Shown: in pieces, positions 28,838-38,628 of the stretch | Layout: every line of letters starts with the position of its first letter | Position numbering within the stretch: the stretch's first letter is position 1 | The notes under the pieces: model-generated | Database searches by the model: none | What the model saw: only the letters and a program-made list of their open reading frames with translations | Told to the model about the DNA's origin: nothing | Source: Oscillospiraceae bacterium | GTDB lineage: Bacteria > Bacillota > Clostridia > Oscillospirales > Oscillospiraceae | Reading direction: 5' to 3' | NCBI GenBank assembly: GCA_015067495.1 | Contig: SVMI01000003.1 | Span: 116,971 to 180,970, forward strand | Length of the DNA stretch: 64,000 nucleotides | Made by a program: the position numbers and the translations under genes

Positions 28838-28873
28838 AAAAACGACAAGTTTCAAAAGAAACTTGTCGTTTTT
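28838..28873 (+). terminator. Terminator-like hairpin after the duplicated tRNA-Cys tail
   Basis: aaaaacgacaagtttc-aaaa-gaaacttgtcgttttt. Confidence 0.85.
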
Positions 28874-28876
28874 CAA

Positions 28877-29064
28877 TGATATCCGTTCCTTTCGGAACGG
28901 GTGATATATCTTTGATGTGATATCGCTCTTCGAGCGGTGATATATACCTTCGGCATATGAAGGAACGGATATTATATCGTGCTTGCGAAGCAAGTATATC
29001 ATGCGGCGAATGCCGTATATCATATTGCGTTAGTAATATATCATTCAGAATCCGAAGCAATAAT
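28877..29064. repeat. Array of variable mini-hairpins joined by near-constant GATATATC-type spacers
   Basis: tgatatCCGTTCctttcGGAACGGgtgatatatc...gatatCGCTCttcGAGCGgtgatatata...tatatcatGCGGCgaatGCCGTatatcat. Confidence 0.75.
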
Positions 29065-29152
29065 TATTTTTGCCTTGTGTCAAATGATATCACTTCGCCT
29101 TGCACCCTCGACACTTTTATGTTATTATTTACAAAAAGGAGGGTGATTTTGA

Positions 29153-29524
29153 ATGACAAAAAAAGAATTCTATGATAAGTGGATCGAAACATTTGCAGCA
29201 GATATTCCTGAACAGGACATACAAAAGTATGTAAAGTCTACTGGTAATTTAATTTGGCACATTTTTTCATGGGAATTGTTAGACGAAGGACGATATTTCA
29301 TCGGGGAAAAAGCGAAGGCTGCTTACGATCAGATTGATAAAGAAGGTGCTATTTGCATTGCGTGGTTTGAGGATGAGCATACCAAGGATATCGTTGCTGA
29401 TTTGAATATCGCCGCCGCGTTAGATGACTTTGTTGAAATATATGTTGTTGGAAAGAATTTTGAATGGACGTACATTAAAACCCATGAGAGTATGTGTGGT
29501 CCGTATTTTATGAGTGATAAGTGA
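29153..29524 (+). CDS. DUF4275-like protein
   Basis: NLIWHIFSWELL and overall length; RBS aaaaaggagggtg. Confidence 0.6.
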   Translation: MTKKEFYDKWIETFAADIPEQDIQKYVKSTGNLIWHIFSWELLDEGRYFIGEKAKAAYDQIDKEGAICIAWFEDEHTKDIVADLNIAAALDDFVEIYVVGKNFEWTYIKTHESMCGPYFMSDK

Positions 29525-29552
29525 TATTTTAACTTATTGTGCATTTGCCCCA

Positions 29553-29586
29553 AAAGTCGCACACCTTCAGGTGTGTGGCTTTTTTG
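29553..29586 (+). terminator. Rho-independent terminator
   Basis: aaagtcgcacacc-ttca-ggtgtgtggctttttt. Confidence 0.85.
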
Positions 29587-29664
29587 TTGCTGCTACTTGC
29601 CTTTCGCTGTGTGCGGTAGTATAATAAACCTAGCAAACTACACCGCAAGAAAGAAGAATCCCAT

Positions 29665-30453
29665 ATGCAAATCATCGATTTTCACTGCCATATTTATCCC
29701 GTGGCAGTTGCCCAAAAGGCAGCGCAGAGCATCTGCGAGTTTTACGAGCTGGAAGGCGGACACATGGACGGAACAGTGGAAACGCTGCTCCGTCAGGGCA
29801 ATGCTGCAGGCATTGACCGTTTTGTTGTCCTGCCCGTGGGCATGCGCCCGGACAAGGTGCGTCATGTGAATGATTTTATCCTTGCTGAGGCTGCCAAAGA
29901 GCCGCGGTTTATCGGCTTTGGCACTGTCCATGCGGGCATGGAGGATATTGCCGGGGAAGCGGAGTACATCATCCGCGCCGGTCTTCACGGCATCAAAATG
30001 CACCCGGATTTTCAGAAATTCGACATTGACGATCCGCGGCTGTTCCCGCTGTATGAGACGGTGCAGGGGAGAATGCCTGTGATGTACCACATGGGCGACA
30101 AGCGGTACGACTATTCCCATCCTGCCAAGCTGCGCCGGGTGATGGAGCTGTTTCCGAAGCTGCAGACGGTGGCTGCCCATTTCGGCGGCTACAGCATGTA
30201 TGAAACGGCGTACGAAATCCTGCACGACAAGGAGAACAGCATTTTTGATGTTTCCAGCTCTCTGATGTTCATGCCGGAGGGAGTGGCAGAGAAGTACATC
30301 AATGCCTTTGGCGCGGAACGAATGGTCTTCGGAACGGACTATCCCCTTTGGGATCCCGTTGTGGAAACAAAACGCTTTTTCAGCCTGAAGCTGACGGATG
30401 AGCAGTTTGAGAGAATTGCCCATAAGACCGCAGAGGAATTTTTGGAGTTGTAA
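29665..30453 (+). CDS. Amidohydrolase family protein
   Basis: IDFHCHIYPVAVAQ, GLHGIKMHPDFQKF, VAAHFGGYSMYE, FGTDYPLWDP. Confidence 0.85.
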   Translation: MQIIDFHCHIYPVAVAQKAAQSICEFYELEGGHMDGTVETLLRQGNAAGIDRFVVLPVGMRPDKVRHVNDFILAEAAKEPRFIGFGTVHAGMEDIAGEAEYIIRAGLHGIKMHPDFQKFDIDDPRLFPLYETVQGRMPVMYHMGDKRYDYSHPAKLRRVMELFPKLQTVAAHFGGYSMYETAYEILHDKENSIFDVSSSLMFMPEGVAEKYINAFGAERMVFGTDYPLWDPVVETKRFFSLKLTDEQFERIAHKTAEEFLEL

Positions 30454-30517
30454 CTTGCGGCTGAATCCATTGTATGCTATAATGAAGAAGCCAAATTAAA
30501 AAAGAGAGGTGCTATTC

Positions 30518-31468
30518 ATGATTGGTTCCGGATTGAAAAAGCTTGCTGCCGAATACGGCATGAAGGTAGATCGCGGCGTTGCCTACGGCAGCCTTCAGGG
30601 TTTTGCTGCCACCATGTGTGAGGGAAGCGGCTGGAAACGCATCGCATTTTCCACCACCTTTTCTGATCCTGTGCAGAAGACAGCGTTTATGGATGCGGTT
30701 CAGGCTGTGGATGTACAAAAGACTTACCGGGTAAGTGGGCTTGGTATCGCAGCTGATGGCGTTCAGATCAATTTTGTGGATAATCCCGGCACTATGGGCA
30801 AGATCCGTGAGTTTTTGGCATGGTTTTTGCCGCTGCTGCAGGAATACGGCGCATCCGCATGGGATGTCTGCCCCGAGTGCGGCTATCAGATCACGGATGG
30901 CAAGTGGATGCTCTCCGACGGCAATGTTGCCCGCTACTACCACGATGCCTGTGCTCAGAAGGCTCTGCGTGAGGTAGAGGATCAGAATGAACAGCGTAAG
31001 CAGCAGGATAACGGCTCTTACCTGAAGGGTACAATCGGCGCGCTGCTTGGTGCGCTGATCGGTGCTGTTGTCTGGGCGGTTGTGCTGATCGCCGGTTACG
31101 TGGCTTCGATTATTGGTCTGCTGATCGGTTGGCTGTCTGACAAGGGCTATCGCCTGCTGGGCGGCAGAAACGGTAAGGGCAAGATCGCGATCCTGATCGT
31201 TGCGGTTATTTTGGGTGTCGTGATCGGCACGTTGGGCGCAGATGCCATCACCCTTGCGCAAATGATCAATGAAACTCCCGGTGCAACTGCCACCTATGCA
31301 GATATTCCCATGCTGCTGATTGCACTCCTCGCCGAGGATGAGGGTTACCGCAGCGCACTGCTTGGCAACATCGGCATGGGATTACTGTTCGCCGCGTTGG
31401 GCGTTTACTGGTTCGTCATCCGCACCGGCAAGGAAGTTGCGGACGCAAAGCTGGTAGAGCTGAAATAA
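30518..31468 (+). CDS. Hypothetical membrane protein with CPECG motif and hydrophobic C-terminal half
   Basis: WDVCPECGYQI; several TM-like segments; RBS before MIGSGLKK. Confidence 0.6.
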   Translation: MIGSGLKKLAAEYGMKVDRGVAYGSLQGFAATMCEGSGWKRIAFSTTFSDPVQKTAFMDAVQAVDVQKTYRVSGLGIAADGVQINFVDNPGTMGKIREFLAWFLPLLQEYGASAWDVCPECGYQITDGKWMLSDGNVARYYHDACAQKALREVEDQNEQRKQQDNGSYLKGTIGALLGALIGAVVWAVVLIAGYVASIIGLLIGWLSDKGYRLLGGRNGKGKIAILIVAVILGVVIGTLGADAITLAQMINETPGATATYADIPMLLIALLAEDEGYRSALLGNIGMGLLFAALGVYWFVIRTGKEVADAKLVELK

Positions 31469-31485
31469 GAAGCAAAAAGTACATA

Positions 31486-31520
31486 AAAAACCGACCCGGT
31501 AGATCAAATCTACCGGGTCG
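31486..31520. terminator. Terminator between convergent genes (stronger T-run for minus-strand ilvE)
   Basis: gacccggtaga-tcaaa-tctaccgggtc. Confidence 0.85.
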
Positions 31521-31534
31521 TGCTTTGTTTTTGA

Positions 31535-32608
31535 TTATTTTCCGACCTTCAATCTCCAGCCAAATTCGTCGGGGAGTCTGCCCAGCTGGATGCCGGTGAT
31601 GGTATCGTACAGCTTGAGGCTCAATTCGCCGGTCTCGCCGTCCTGAATGGTCATCACATCGTCCTTGTAGCGCAGCTTGCCGACAGGGGAGATGACAGCG
31701 GCTGTGCCGGTGCCGAAGCACTCTTCCAGTGTGCCGTCCGCCTGCGCCTGCAGCAGCTCATCGACGGAGATCTTCCGTTCTTCCACCTCATAGCCCCAGC
31801 TCTTGCACAGCTGGATGACGGAGTTACGGGTGATGCCGGGCAGGATCGAGCCGCTGAGTGCGGGAGTGACCACTTTGCCGGCGATCTTGAAGAAGATGTT
31901 CATGGCACCCACTTCCTCGATGTACTTGCGGTCAACGCCGTCCAGCCACAGAACCTGAGAGAAGCCGGCATCATGCGCCTTCTTCTGTGCGATCAGGGAA
32001 GCGGCGTAGTTGCCGCCGGTCTTGGCAAAGCCAATGCCGCCGCGGACAGCGCGGACATATTCATCCTCGATCCAGATGCCCACGGGGGCAAGACCGCTTT
32101 CATAGTAAGCGCCGCTGGGAGCAAGGATGATCATAAAGAGATAGGTTTTAGACGGAGCAACGCCCAAAAACTCATCGGTTGCGATGATGAAGGGGCGGAT
32201 GTACAAGGATGTACCCGGCTCGGTGGGGATCCAGTCCCGATCCACATCCACAACGGTGCTGACAGCCTGCACGAAATCTTCAACGGGAATCTGGGGAATC
32301 ACCAAACGGTCGTTGGTGGAATTGGTGCGCTTGGCGTTCATGTCGGGACGGAACAGATAAACCTCGCCATCCTCATTTTTGTAAGCCTTCAGACCTTCGA
32401 ACATCTCCTGACCGTAGTGGTAGACCATGGCGGCAGGGGAGAGGCTGATGTTGTGGAACGGCTCGACCCGGGGATCGTGCCAGCCCTTGCCCTCGGTGTA
32501 GTTCATGACGAACATGTGGTCTGTAAAGATCTTGCCGAAGCCCAGCTTCTGACCCTTTGCGGGCTTTTCCTTGGGTTCGGTCGTCTTGATAATCTTAATA
32601 TCCAGCAT
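31535..32608 (-). CDS. ilvE: Branched-chain amino acid aminotransferase
   Basis: VEPFHNISLSPAAMVYHYGQEMFEGLKAYKNEDGEVYLFRPDMNAKR; EVGAMNIFF; GTGTAAVISPVG. Confidence 0.95.
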   Translation of the reverse strand: MLDIKIIKTTEPKEKPAKGQKLGFGKIFTDHMFVMNYTEGKGWHDPRVEPFHNISLSPAAMVYHYGQEMFEGLKAYKNEDGEVYLFRPDMNAKRTNSTNDRLVIPQIPVEDFVQAVSTVVDVDRDWIPTEPGTSLYIRPFIIATDEFLGVAPSKTYLFMIILAPSGAYYESGLAPVGIWIEDEYVRAVRGGIGFAKTGGNYAASLIAQKKAHDAGFSQVLWLDGVDRKYIEEVGAMNIFFKIAGKVVTPALSGSILPGITRNSVIQLCKSWGYEVEERKISVDELLQAQADGTLEECFGTGTAAVISPVGKLRYKDDVMTIQDGETGELSLKLYDTITGIQLGRLPDEFGWRLKVGK

Positions 32609-32621
32609 AGGAAACATCCTT

Positions 32622-33158
32622 TCAAACGTAATCGTAGCCGATTTGCAGAGCCTTGCAGTTGATGTCGATCAGGTTTACCTTCTTGGCGGGGATAAATGCC
32701 TCGAAGGTCTCTTTGTTATTCTCGAATGCGACAGCGCCGGTCTCCTTGATGACCTTGCCGGTCAGAACCATATTGGAAAGGGTGGCAAAGCCCGCATCCT
32801 TGGCAAGCTGGGTCGCGGGGATGTAGAACACATCCACATCGGTACGCTCGACCTTGGCATCGATCAAAGTGGAGTCGATGAAGATCTTACCGCCGGGAAC
32901 GACGGAATCGACAAACTTCTGAAGGCTGGGCAAATTCATAGCGACCAGCACATCAGGCTCAGTGATGATGGGGCTGCCAACGGGCATATCCGAGAGAATG
33001 ACGGAGCAGTTCGCCGTGCCGCCGCGCATTTCAGGGCCGTAAGAGGGCAGCCAAGAGACATTCTGCTCCTCCAGCATACCCTTGTAGGCGAGGAACTTAC
33101 CGGCAAACAGAACGCCCTGTCCGCCGAAGCCTGCAATCAGGATCTGAGTGGTTTTCAT
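32622..33158 (-). CDS. korC: 2-oxoacid:ferredoxin oxidoreductase subunit gamma
   Basis: [40 protein letters not shown]. Confidence 0.92.
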   Translation of the reverse strand: MKTTQILIAGFGGQGVLFAGKFLAYKGMLEEQNVSWLPSYGPEMRGGTANCSVILSDMPVGSPIITEPDVLVAMNLPSLQKFVDSVVPGGKIFIDSTLIDAKVERTDVDVFYIPATQLAKDAGFATLSNMVLTGKVIKETGAVAFENNKETFEAFIPAKKVNLIDINCKALQIGYDYV

Positions 33159-33913
33159 TTTGCAGCCTCCTTTGCAGCGGTTCTGTCCTTATAAACGCCG
33201 ATGGGGTAGTAGGGGAGCATATCGCTTTCCACCCACTCCAGTGCCTGCTGAGGCGTCATACCCCAGTTGGTGGGGCAGGCAGAAACAACTTCCACAAGGC
33301 TGAAGCCCTTGCCCTCCATCTGGTTCTGGAATGCCTTTTTGATCGCCTTCTTGGCGTTCTTGACGTTCTTGACGTTGTTGACAGCCACACGGGTCACATA
33401 CTCGGGACCCTCCAGCGTTGCCAGCATTTCGCAAACACGGATGGGCCAGCCGCAGTGGTTGACATCACGTCCGTAAGGGGAGGTCTGGGTGACCTGACCG
33501 GGAAGGCTGGTGGGTGCCATCTGACCGCCGGTCATGCCGTAGATGGCATTGTTGACGAAGATGACGGTGATATTTTCGTTTCTTGCCGCGGCGTGGACAG
33601 TTTCAGCCATGCCGATGGAGGCGAGGTCGCCATCGCCCTGATAGGTAAAGACGATGTTCTCGGGACGGCAGCGCTTGATGCCGGTTGCGGTGGCGGGAGC
33701 GCGTCCGTGGGCAGCCTCGATCATGTCGCAGGCGAAGTAATCATATGCCATAACGGCACAGCCGACGGGAGCGACACCGATGGTCTTGCCCTCGATGCCC
33801 AGCTCGTCAATGGCTTCGGCGACCAGACGGTGAATGATACCGTGGGGGCAGCCGGGGCAGTAGTGCAGCACGGCATCGGTCAGGGCTTTGGGTTTTTCAA
33901 ATACGACAGCCAT
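33155..33913 (-). CDS. korB: 2-oxoacid:ferredoxin oxidoreductase subunit beta (TPP-binding)
   Basis: [49 protein letters not shown]. Confidence 0.93.
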   Translation of the reverse strand: MAVVFEKPKALTDAVLHYCPGCPHGIIHRLVAEAIDELGIEGKTIGVAPVGCAVMAYDYFACDMIEAAHGRAPATATGIKRCRPENIVFTYQGDGDLASIGMAETVHAAARNENITVIFVNNAIYGMTGGQMAPTSLPGQVTQTSPYGRDVNHCGWPIRVCEMLATLEGPEYVTRVAVNNVKNVKNAKKAIKKAFQNQMEGKGFSLVEVVSACPTNWGMTPQQALEWVESDMLPYYPIGVYKDRTAAKEAAK

Positions 33914-33916
33914 AGT

Positions 33917-34975
33917 TTACACTCCTTTCTGGGCATTGCGGATGGCATCCAGCACCTGATCGGGGCTGGGGATCATGCCGCCGGCGCGGTTGCAAAGAGA
34001 AACGGGACGCTTGCACTCCGTTGCAAGGCGGATGTCCTCGATCATCTGACCCATGTTCAGCTCCACAGAGATGAAGCTCTTGACCTTGTCTGCCGCAGCG
34101 CGCAGTGCCTTGGTGGGGAAGGGCCAAAGGGTGATGGGACGGATCAAGCCAACCTTGATGCCCTCGGCTCTTGCGGCAACGACGGCATTTTTGGCAACGC
34201 GGGAGGCAATACCGAAGGCAACCACGCAATACTCGGCATCTTCCATCATGTACTCTTCCCACATGGGCTCGTTCTCTTCGACGATTTTATAGCGCTCGTA
34301 GCGCTCGAAATTCTTCTGCTCCAGCTCATCGGGCTTCAGGTACAGAGAGTTGACAATGTTGTGCTTGCGCTTACACTCCGTGCCGGTCAGTGCCCAAGGC
34401 TTTTCATAGGTCTCCACCTCGGCATCCTCAAAGGAGATCGGCTCCATCATCTGACCGATGGTGCCGTCAGCAAGGATCATGGCAGTCATCAGGTATTTGT
34501 CGGCAAGATTGAAGCCCTTGATGGTCAGAGATGCCATTTCCTGCACGGATGCAGGGGCGAGAACGATCATACGGTAGTCACCGTGACCGCCGCCCTTAGT
34601 CGCCTGAAAGTAGTCGGACTGGGAGGGCTGGATGCCGCCCAGACCCGGGCCGCCACGCTGGACGTTGACCACCAATGCGGGAACATCAGAACCGGCAATG
34701 TAGCTCAGACCCTCGGATTTCAGGCTGATTCCGGGGCTGCTGGAGGAGGTCATGACACGCATGCCGGCAGCAGCAGCGCCATAAACCATGTTAATGGATG
34801 CGATCTCGCTTTCCGCCTGCAGGAAGACACCGCCGATCTTGGGCATCTTCTTTGCCATGTAGGCAGCGATCTCGGTCTGGGGGGTGATGGGGTAACCGAA
34901 GTAGTGGCGGCAGCCGGCACGGATGGCGGCTTCGGCGATGGCTTCGTTGCCCTTCATAAGTACTTTCTGAGCCAT
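33917..34975 (-). CDS. korA: 2-oxoacid:ferredoxin oxidoreductase subunit alpha (VorB/KorA-like)
   Basis: GNEAIAEAAIRAGCRHYFGYPITPQTEIAAYM; TSSSSPGISLKSEGLSYIAG. Confidence 0.93.
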   Translation of the reverse strand: MAQKVLMKGNEAIAEAAIRAGCRHYFGYPITPQTEIAAYMAKKMPKIGGVFLQAESEIASINMVYGAAAAGMRVMTSSSSPGISLKSEGLSYIAGSDVPALVVNVQRGGPGLGGIQPSQSDYFQATKGGGHGDYRMIVLAPASVQEMASLTIKGFNLADKYLMTAMILADGTIGQMMEPISFEDAEVETYEKPWALTGTECKRKHNIVNSLYLKPDELEQKNFERYERYKIVEENEPMWEEYMMEDAEYCVVAFGIASRVAKNAVVAARAEGIKVGLIRPITLWPFPTKALRAAADKVKSFISVELNMGQMIEDIRLATECKRPVSLCNRAGGMIPSPDQVLDAIRNAQKGV

Positions 34976-34986
34976 ATCGATCCTCC

Positions 34987-35193
34987 TTACTTTTCTACGG
35001 TGATGATGCAGTCAGGACACATGGTGGCGCAAAATGCGCAAGCAATGCACTTGTCCTGCTGGACCATGACCGCAGGGGAATAGCCTTTCTTGTTGATCTG
35101 CTCTGTGTCGATCGCCAAGCAGCCCTTGGGGCAGGCGTTGACGCAAAGACCGCAGCCCTTGCACAGATCCGTCAGGAACGTTACTTTTGCCAT
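34987..35193 (-). CDS. korD: 2-oxoacid:ferredoxin oxidoreductase delta subunit (2x[4Fe-4S])
   Basis: DLCKGCGLCVNACPKG...DKCIACAFCATMCPDC. Confidence 0.92.
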   Translation of the reverse strand: MAKVTFLTDLCKGCGLCVNACPKGCLAIDTEQINKKGYSPAVMVQQDKCIACAFCATMCPDCIITVEK

Positions 35194-35220
35194 ATTGAGT
35201 TCCTCCTTAGAAGTTGTCTA

Positions 35221-35919
35221 TTAGCCGAACAGCGGGCGAGCCTTCTGCTCCGGCAAATCAAAATATTTCTCCTGCAGGCGCATGGGAAGCAGATTTTCCA
35301 CCTTGCCTGCAAGTTGCTCTGCGACCGCTTCTTCCGCAGTGGTCAGCCAAAGGGGCAGCCCGGAAAGGTCGCTGAGCTTTTTCATGTATTCACCCGTTTC
35401 CAGCACGGCTTCGGCGGTGGTTTCCGTGCCGAGGTTGGCGTTGTTGACGATGCAGGTGAAAGCAAGCGAGCAAGCTGCTTCAATTTCACGCATCACTTCC
35501 AGTGCTTCCTCAGGGGTACGGGTCAGGGGACGGTAGGGGTTGGCAACGAATGCCATGCGGTAGTCGTTTTCCTCCTTGATAAAGGGGGTATAACGCCCCA
35601 GTGCATAAGCACCCCGGTCATCGCCGCCGATGTCCATGATGCCATAGATCGATTTGTCCTGCACCAGCCGGTATGCCTCCGCCGGAAGGGCAGGGAGATC
35701 GACATTGGTGTTGGCAAATTGGGGTGAGACAAGCTCCACACCGGCATTTTCCAGCACGGCGGCACTGTCTTTGGTGCGGAAGTAGGGATTGACGATGTCA
35801 AGGTCTGCGATGCAGACCTTTTTGCCCTCCGCCGCCAGATGCAGGGCATAGTTGACAGCGATATTGGTCTTGCCGCTGCCGTAATGCCCGGCAAATAATG
35901 TAAGTCTTTTGTGATTCAT
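35221..35919 (-). CDS. P-loop (MinD/CobQ-like) nucleotide-binding protein
   Basis: LFAGHYGSGKTNIAVNYALHLAAEGKKVCIADLDIVNPYFRTKD. Confidence 0.8.
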   Translation of the reverse strand: MNHKRLTLFAGHYGSGKTNIAVNYALHLAAEGKKVCIADLDIVNPYFRTKDSAAVLENAGVELVSPQFANTNVDLPALPAEAYRLVQDKSIYGIMDIGGDDRGAYALGRYTPFIKEENDYRMAFVANPYRPLTRTPEEALEVMREIEAACSLAFTCIVNNANLGTETTAEAVLETGEYMKKLSDLSGLPLWLTTAEEAVAEQLAGKVENLLPMRLQEKYFDLPEQKARPLFG

Positions 35920-35939
35920 ATTGCCCTTTCTTGCGTCGG

Positions 35940-36043
35940 AAATGGATAATTGATAATTGACAATTAAGGTGTTGCCTGCGGCAAAGATTTATAATTTATC
36001 GGCGAAGCCGATACCTAAATTGTCCATTGTACATTGTCCATTT
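35940..36043. repeat. MITE-like imperfect palindromic element
   Basis: aaatggataattgataattgacaatta...aattgtccattgtacattgtccattt with internal hairpin atcggcgaagccgat; reaches the stop codon of the gene ending at 36042. Confidence 0.7.
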
Positions 36044-38333
36044 ATAGCTTTTTGCGGATGATCTTGCCACTGATCGTCTTGGGCAGGCTTTCCTTGAATT
36101 CGACGATTCTCGGGTACTTGTAGGGCGCGGTGCGCTTCTTGACGTAGTCCTGAATCTGCTTTTTCAGCTCGTCTGTACCCTTAAAGTCCTTCACAAGCAC
36201 GATGCTTGCCTTGACCACCTGACCGCGAACCTCGTCAGGAGCAGCGGAAACGCCGCATTCCAGCACGTAAGGCAGCTCCATGATGACGTTTTCGATCTCA
36301 AAGGGTCCGATGCGGTAGCCGGAGGACTTGATGACGTCATCGGCACGACCTACGTACCAGTAGAAGCCGTCTTCGTCCATCCATGCAAGGTCGCCGGTGT
36401 GGTAGAAGCCGTCGCGCCAAGTCTCGGCGGTGACCTCTTCATTGCCCTCGTAGGCATAGGCAAGACCGCAGGGAAGACCGTTCTTGATGTTGATACAGAT
36501 CTCGCCGGTTTCGCCGGGTTCTGCTTCTTCCCCTTCGGCGGTGAGCAGATGCACATCGTAAAGAGGAACGGGCTTGCCCATAGAGCCAAGCTTGTGGGAG
36601 CTGCCGTTGAGGTTGCCGATGATGAGGGTGGACTCGGATTGACCGAAGCCTTCCATAATCGCAAGCCCGGTCGCCTTCTGGAACTGGCGGTAGACCTCGG
36701 GATTCAGGGCTTCGCCGGCGGTGGAGGCATGCTCGATGCTGCTCAGGTCAAAGCGGGAAAGATCCTGCTTGGCAAGCATGCGGTACATGGTGGGCGGTGC
36801 GCAGAAGGTAGTGATCTGATACTTCGCAAACAGGGGCAGGATCTTTTCTGCGTCAAAGCGGTCAAAGTCGTAGACAAAGATGGGTGCTTCGCACAGCCAT
36901 TGTCCGTAGATCTTGCCCCATGAGGACTTTGCCCAGCCGGTGTCGGAGATGGTCAGATGCAGACCGTCAGGGTTGACCCGGTGCCAGTATTTGGCGGTGA
37001 TGAAATGACCCAAGGGATATTTGTAGTTGTGCGCTGCCAGCTTGGGGTAGCCGGAGGTGCCGGATGTAAAGAACATCAGCATGGGGTCTGAGCCACAGGG
37101 AGCATCCTCAGCGCGGGCAAAGTGGCTGGAGTACATGGGGTACTCGTCATTGAAGTCGTGCCAGCCGTCCTTTTTGCCGCCCACGAGGATCTTGTGTTTC
37201 AGATCGGGACACTGGGCGGCGGCTGCATCCACCGCATCGGAAACATCGCCGTCAGCGGTGCAGAGGATGGCACTGATCTTGCCGAACTGGAAGCGGTAGG
37301 TGAAATCTTTTTCCAACAGCTGGTTGGTAGCGGGGATCGCCACGGCACCCAGCTTATGCAGCGCCAGAACACTGAACCAGTACTGATAGTGGCGCTTCAG
37401 CACCAGCATCACCCGGTCGCCCCGCTTGATGCCCATCGCCTTAAAATAGTTGGCGGTACGGGCAGATTCCTTCTTCATATCCTGGAAGGTGAAGCGGCGT
37501 TCTGTTCCGTCCTCTGCAAGGTGGAGCATCGCCAGCTTTTCAGGCTGGGTTCTGCCAAGCTCGTCCACAATGTCAAATGCAAAGTTGAACTGTTCCTCAC
37601 CCTTGAAGGAGATCTCCTTCAAAAGACCGTCCTCGACCTTGCGATCGATAAACTTGCGGTAAATGCGCTTCTTCTTGTCCGGCTCGCGGCGCTTGACATC
37701 GGGAACGGCAACGGTAGCTGCCTGTTCGTCCTCACGGGCGGCAGAGTTGCTCAGCACGATGGCGTAGAAGGCGCAATCCTCGCCCTGCACGGCGATCATG
37801 CCGTGGGGGATAGAGGAGTCGTAATAAATACAGTCGCCGGGATTCAGGATCTCAGACTTGCCGCCGATCTGGATCTTCATGTGACCGCGGATGACGATGT
37901 CACATTCCTGACCCTCGTGGCTGGTCAGCTCGATCTGCTCGCTTTCAGCACCCTCACGATAGCCAAGCTCCATATAAAGGGGCAGGGCAATACGGTTGCG
38001 GAAGCCGGCAGCCAGGTTGTAGCCGATCATGTGATGGGCTTCCTCGATCTTTTGACCCTCGCCCTTACGCGTCAGCGCATAGGTGCGCAGCTTCGGGCTG
38101 TGACCTTCCAGAAGGTCGGACATATCGACACCGAAGACCAGCGCGCAGCGGTACAGAAAGGCGATGTTCAGATCCTTCTGACCTGCCTCACAAAGGCGGT
38201 ATTCCTCCACCGACAAGCCTGTGCGGGCGGCGACCTCTTCTTCAGAGAAGCCGGAAACCTCACGAAGCTCCCGGATGCGGCTCGCCATTTCCTTGATCTT
38301 GTATGTAATTTCGGTCAGATTGTCGTTTCTCAT
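36042..38333 (-). CDS. XRE HTH - cupin - AMP-binding (acyl-CoA synthetase) fusion protein, under Val T-box
   Basis: HTH IRELREVSGFSEEEVAARTGLS; cupin YYDSSIPHGMIAVQG; ANL MLMFFTSGTSGYPKLAAHN, GYRIGPFEIENVIMELPYV. Confidence 0.92.
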   Translation of the reverse strand: MRNDNLTEITYKIKEMASRIRELREVSGFSEEEVAARTGLSVEEYRLCEAGQKDLNIAFLYRCALVFGVDMSDLLEGHSPKLRTYALTRKGEGQKIEEAHHMIGYNLAAGFRNRIALPLYMELGYREGAESEQIELTSHEGQECDIVIRGHMKIQIGGKSEILNPGDCIYYDSSIPHGMIAVQGEDCAFYAIVLSNSAAREDEQAATVAVPDVKRREPDKKKRIYRKFIDRKVEDGLLKEISFKGEEQFNFAFDIVDELGRTQPEKLAMLHLAEDGTERRFTFQDMKKESARTANYFKAMGIKRGDRVMLVLKRHYQYWFSVLALHKLGAVAIPATNQLLEKDFTYRFQFGKISAILCTADGDVSDAVDAAAAQCPDLKHKILVGGKKDGWHDFNDEYPMYSSHFARAEDAPCGSDPMLMFFTSGTSGYPKLAAHNYKYPLGHFITAKYWHRVNPDGLHLTISDTGWAKSSWGKIYGQWLCEAPIFVYDFDRFDAEKILPLFAKYQITTFCAPPTMYRMLAKQDLSRFDLSSIEHASTAGEALNPEVYRQFQKATGLAIMEGFGQSESTLIIGNLNGSSHKLGSMGKPVPLYDVHLLTAEGEEAEPGETGEICINIKNGLPCGLAYAYEGNEEVTAETWRDGFYHTGDLAWMDEDGFYWYVGRADDVIKSSGYRIGPFEIENVIMELPYVLECGVSAAPDEVRGQVVKASIVLVKDFKGTDELKKQIQDYVKKRTAPYKYPRIVEFKESLPKTISGKIIRKKL

Positions 38334-38353
38334 AGATGCTCCTTCACGGGATT

Positions 38354-38617
38354 AAAAAACAGCCCGTCTCAAAGATTGATCCTTTGAGACGAGCTGAGTA
38401 TCAACCCGCGGTACCACTCAAATTGCATCTGCTTTCGCAGATACCACTCATGGGCAGCTTGCCCGCAGCACTGACGCAGCTGGCGCGGGAGAGGTCTAAT
38501 AGCTTTCGCGTTCTTCTCTCCGGCTCGGGAGCGACAGACCGGCTGCATCCACCGTGGCTTGCACCAACCGCCACTTCTCTTGGGTGGGTCTTGCAGAAGA
38601 TCCTCTCCGTCAAAGCC
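38354..38617 (-). promoter_or_regulatory. T-box riboswitch, specifier GTC (Val) at 38533-38535
   Basis: AGAGAAGTGGCGGTTGGTGCAAGCC Stem I distal loop; TGTCGCTCCCGAGCC specifier loop; GAGTGGTACCGCGGG T-box (38404-38418); terminator GCCCGTCTCAAAG/CTTTGAGACG + T-run. Confidence 0.92.
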
Positions 38618-38628
38618 TTTTCTCAAAA

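Noticed and set aside
28541-29060. Minus-strand ORFs with LRPAVGGNSPPDCC / KLRFASVQPSAATVPRTVAF
   Set aside because: Translations of the tRNA-associated repeat and GATATAT array; also antisense to tRNA-Cys
28877-29100. CRISPR array
   Set aside because: Spacers are self-complementary and of uneven length, repeats are about 8 bp, and no cas genes are present
33455-35083. 542-aa plus-strand ORF
   Set aside because: Shadow of korA/korB
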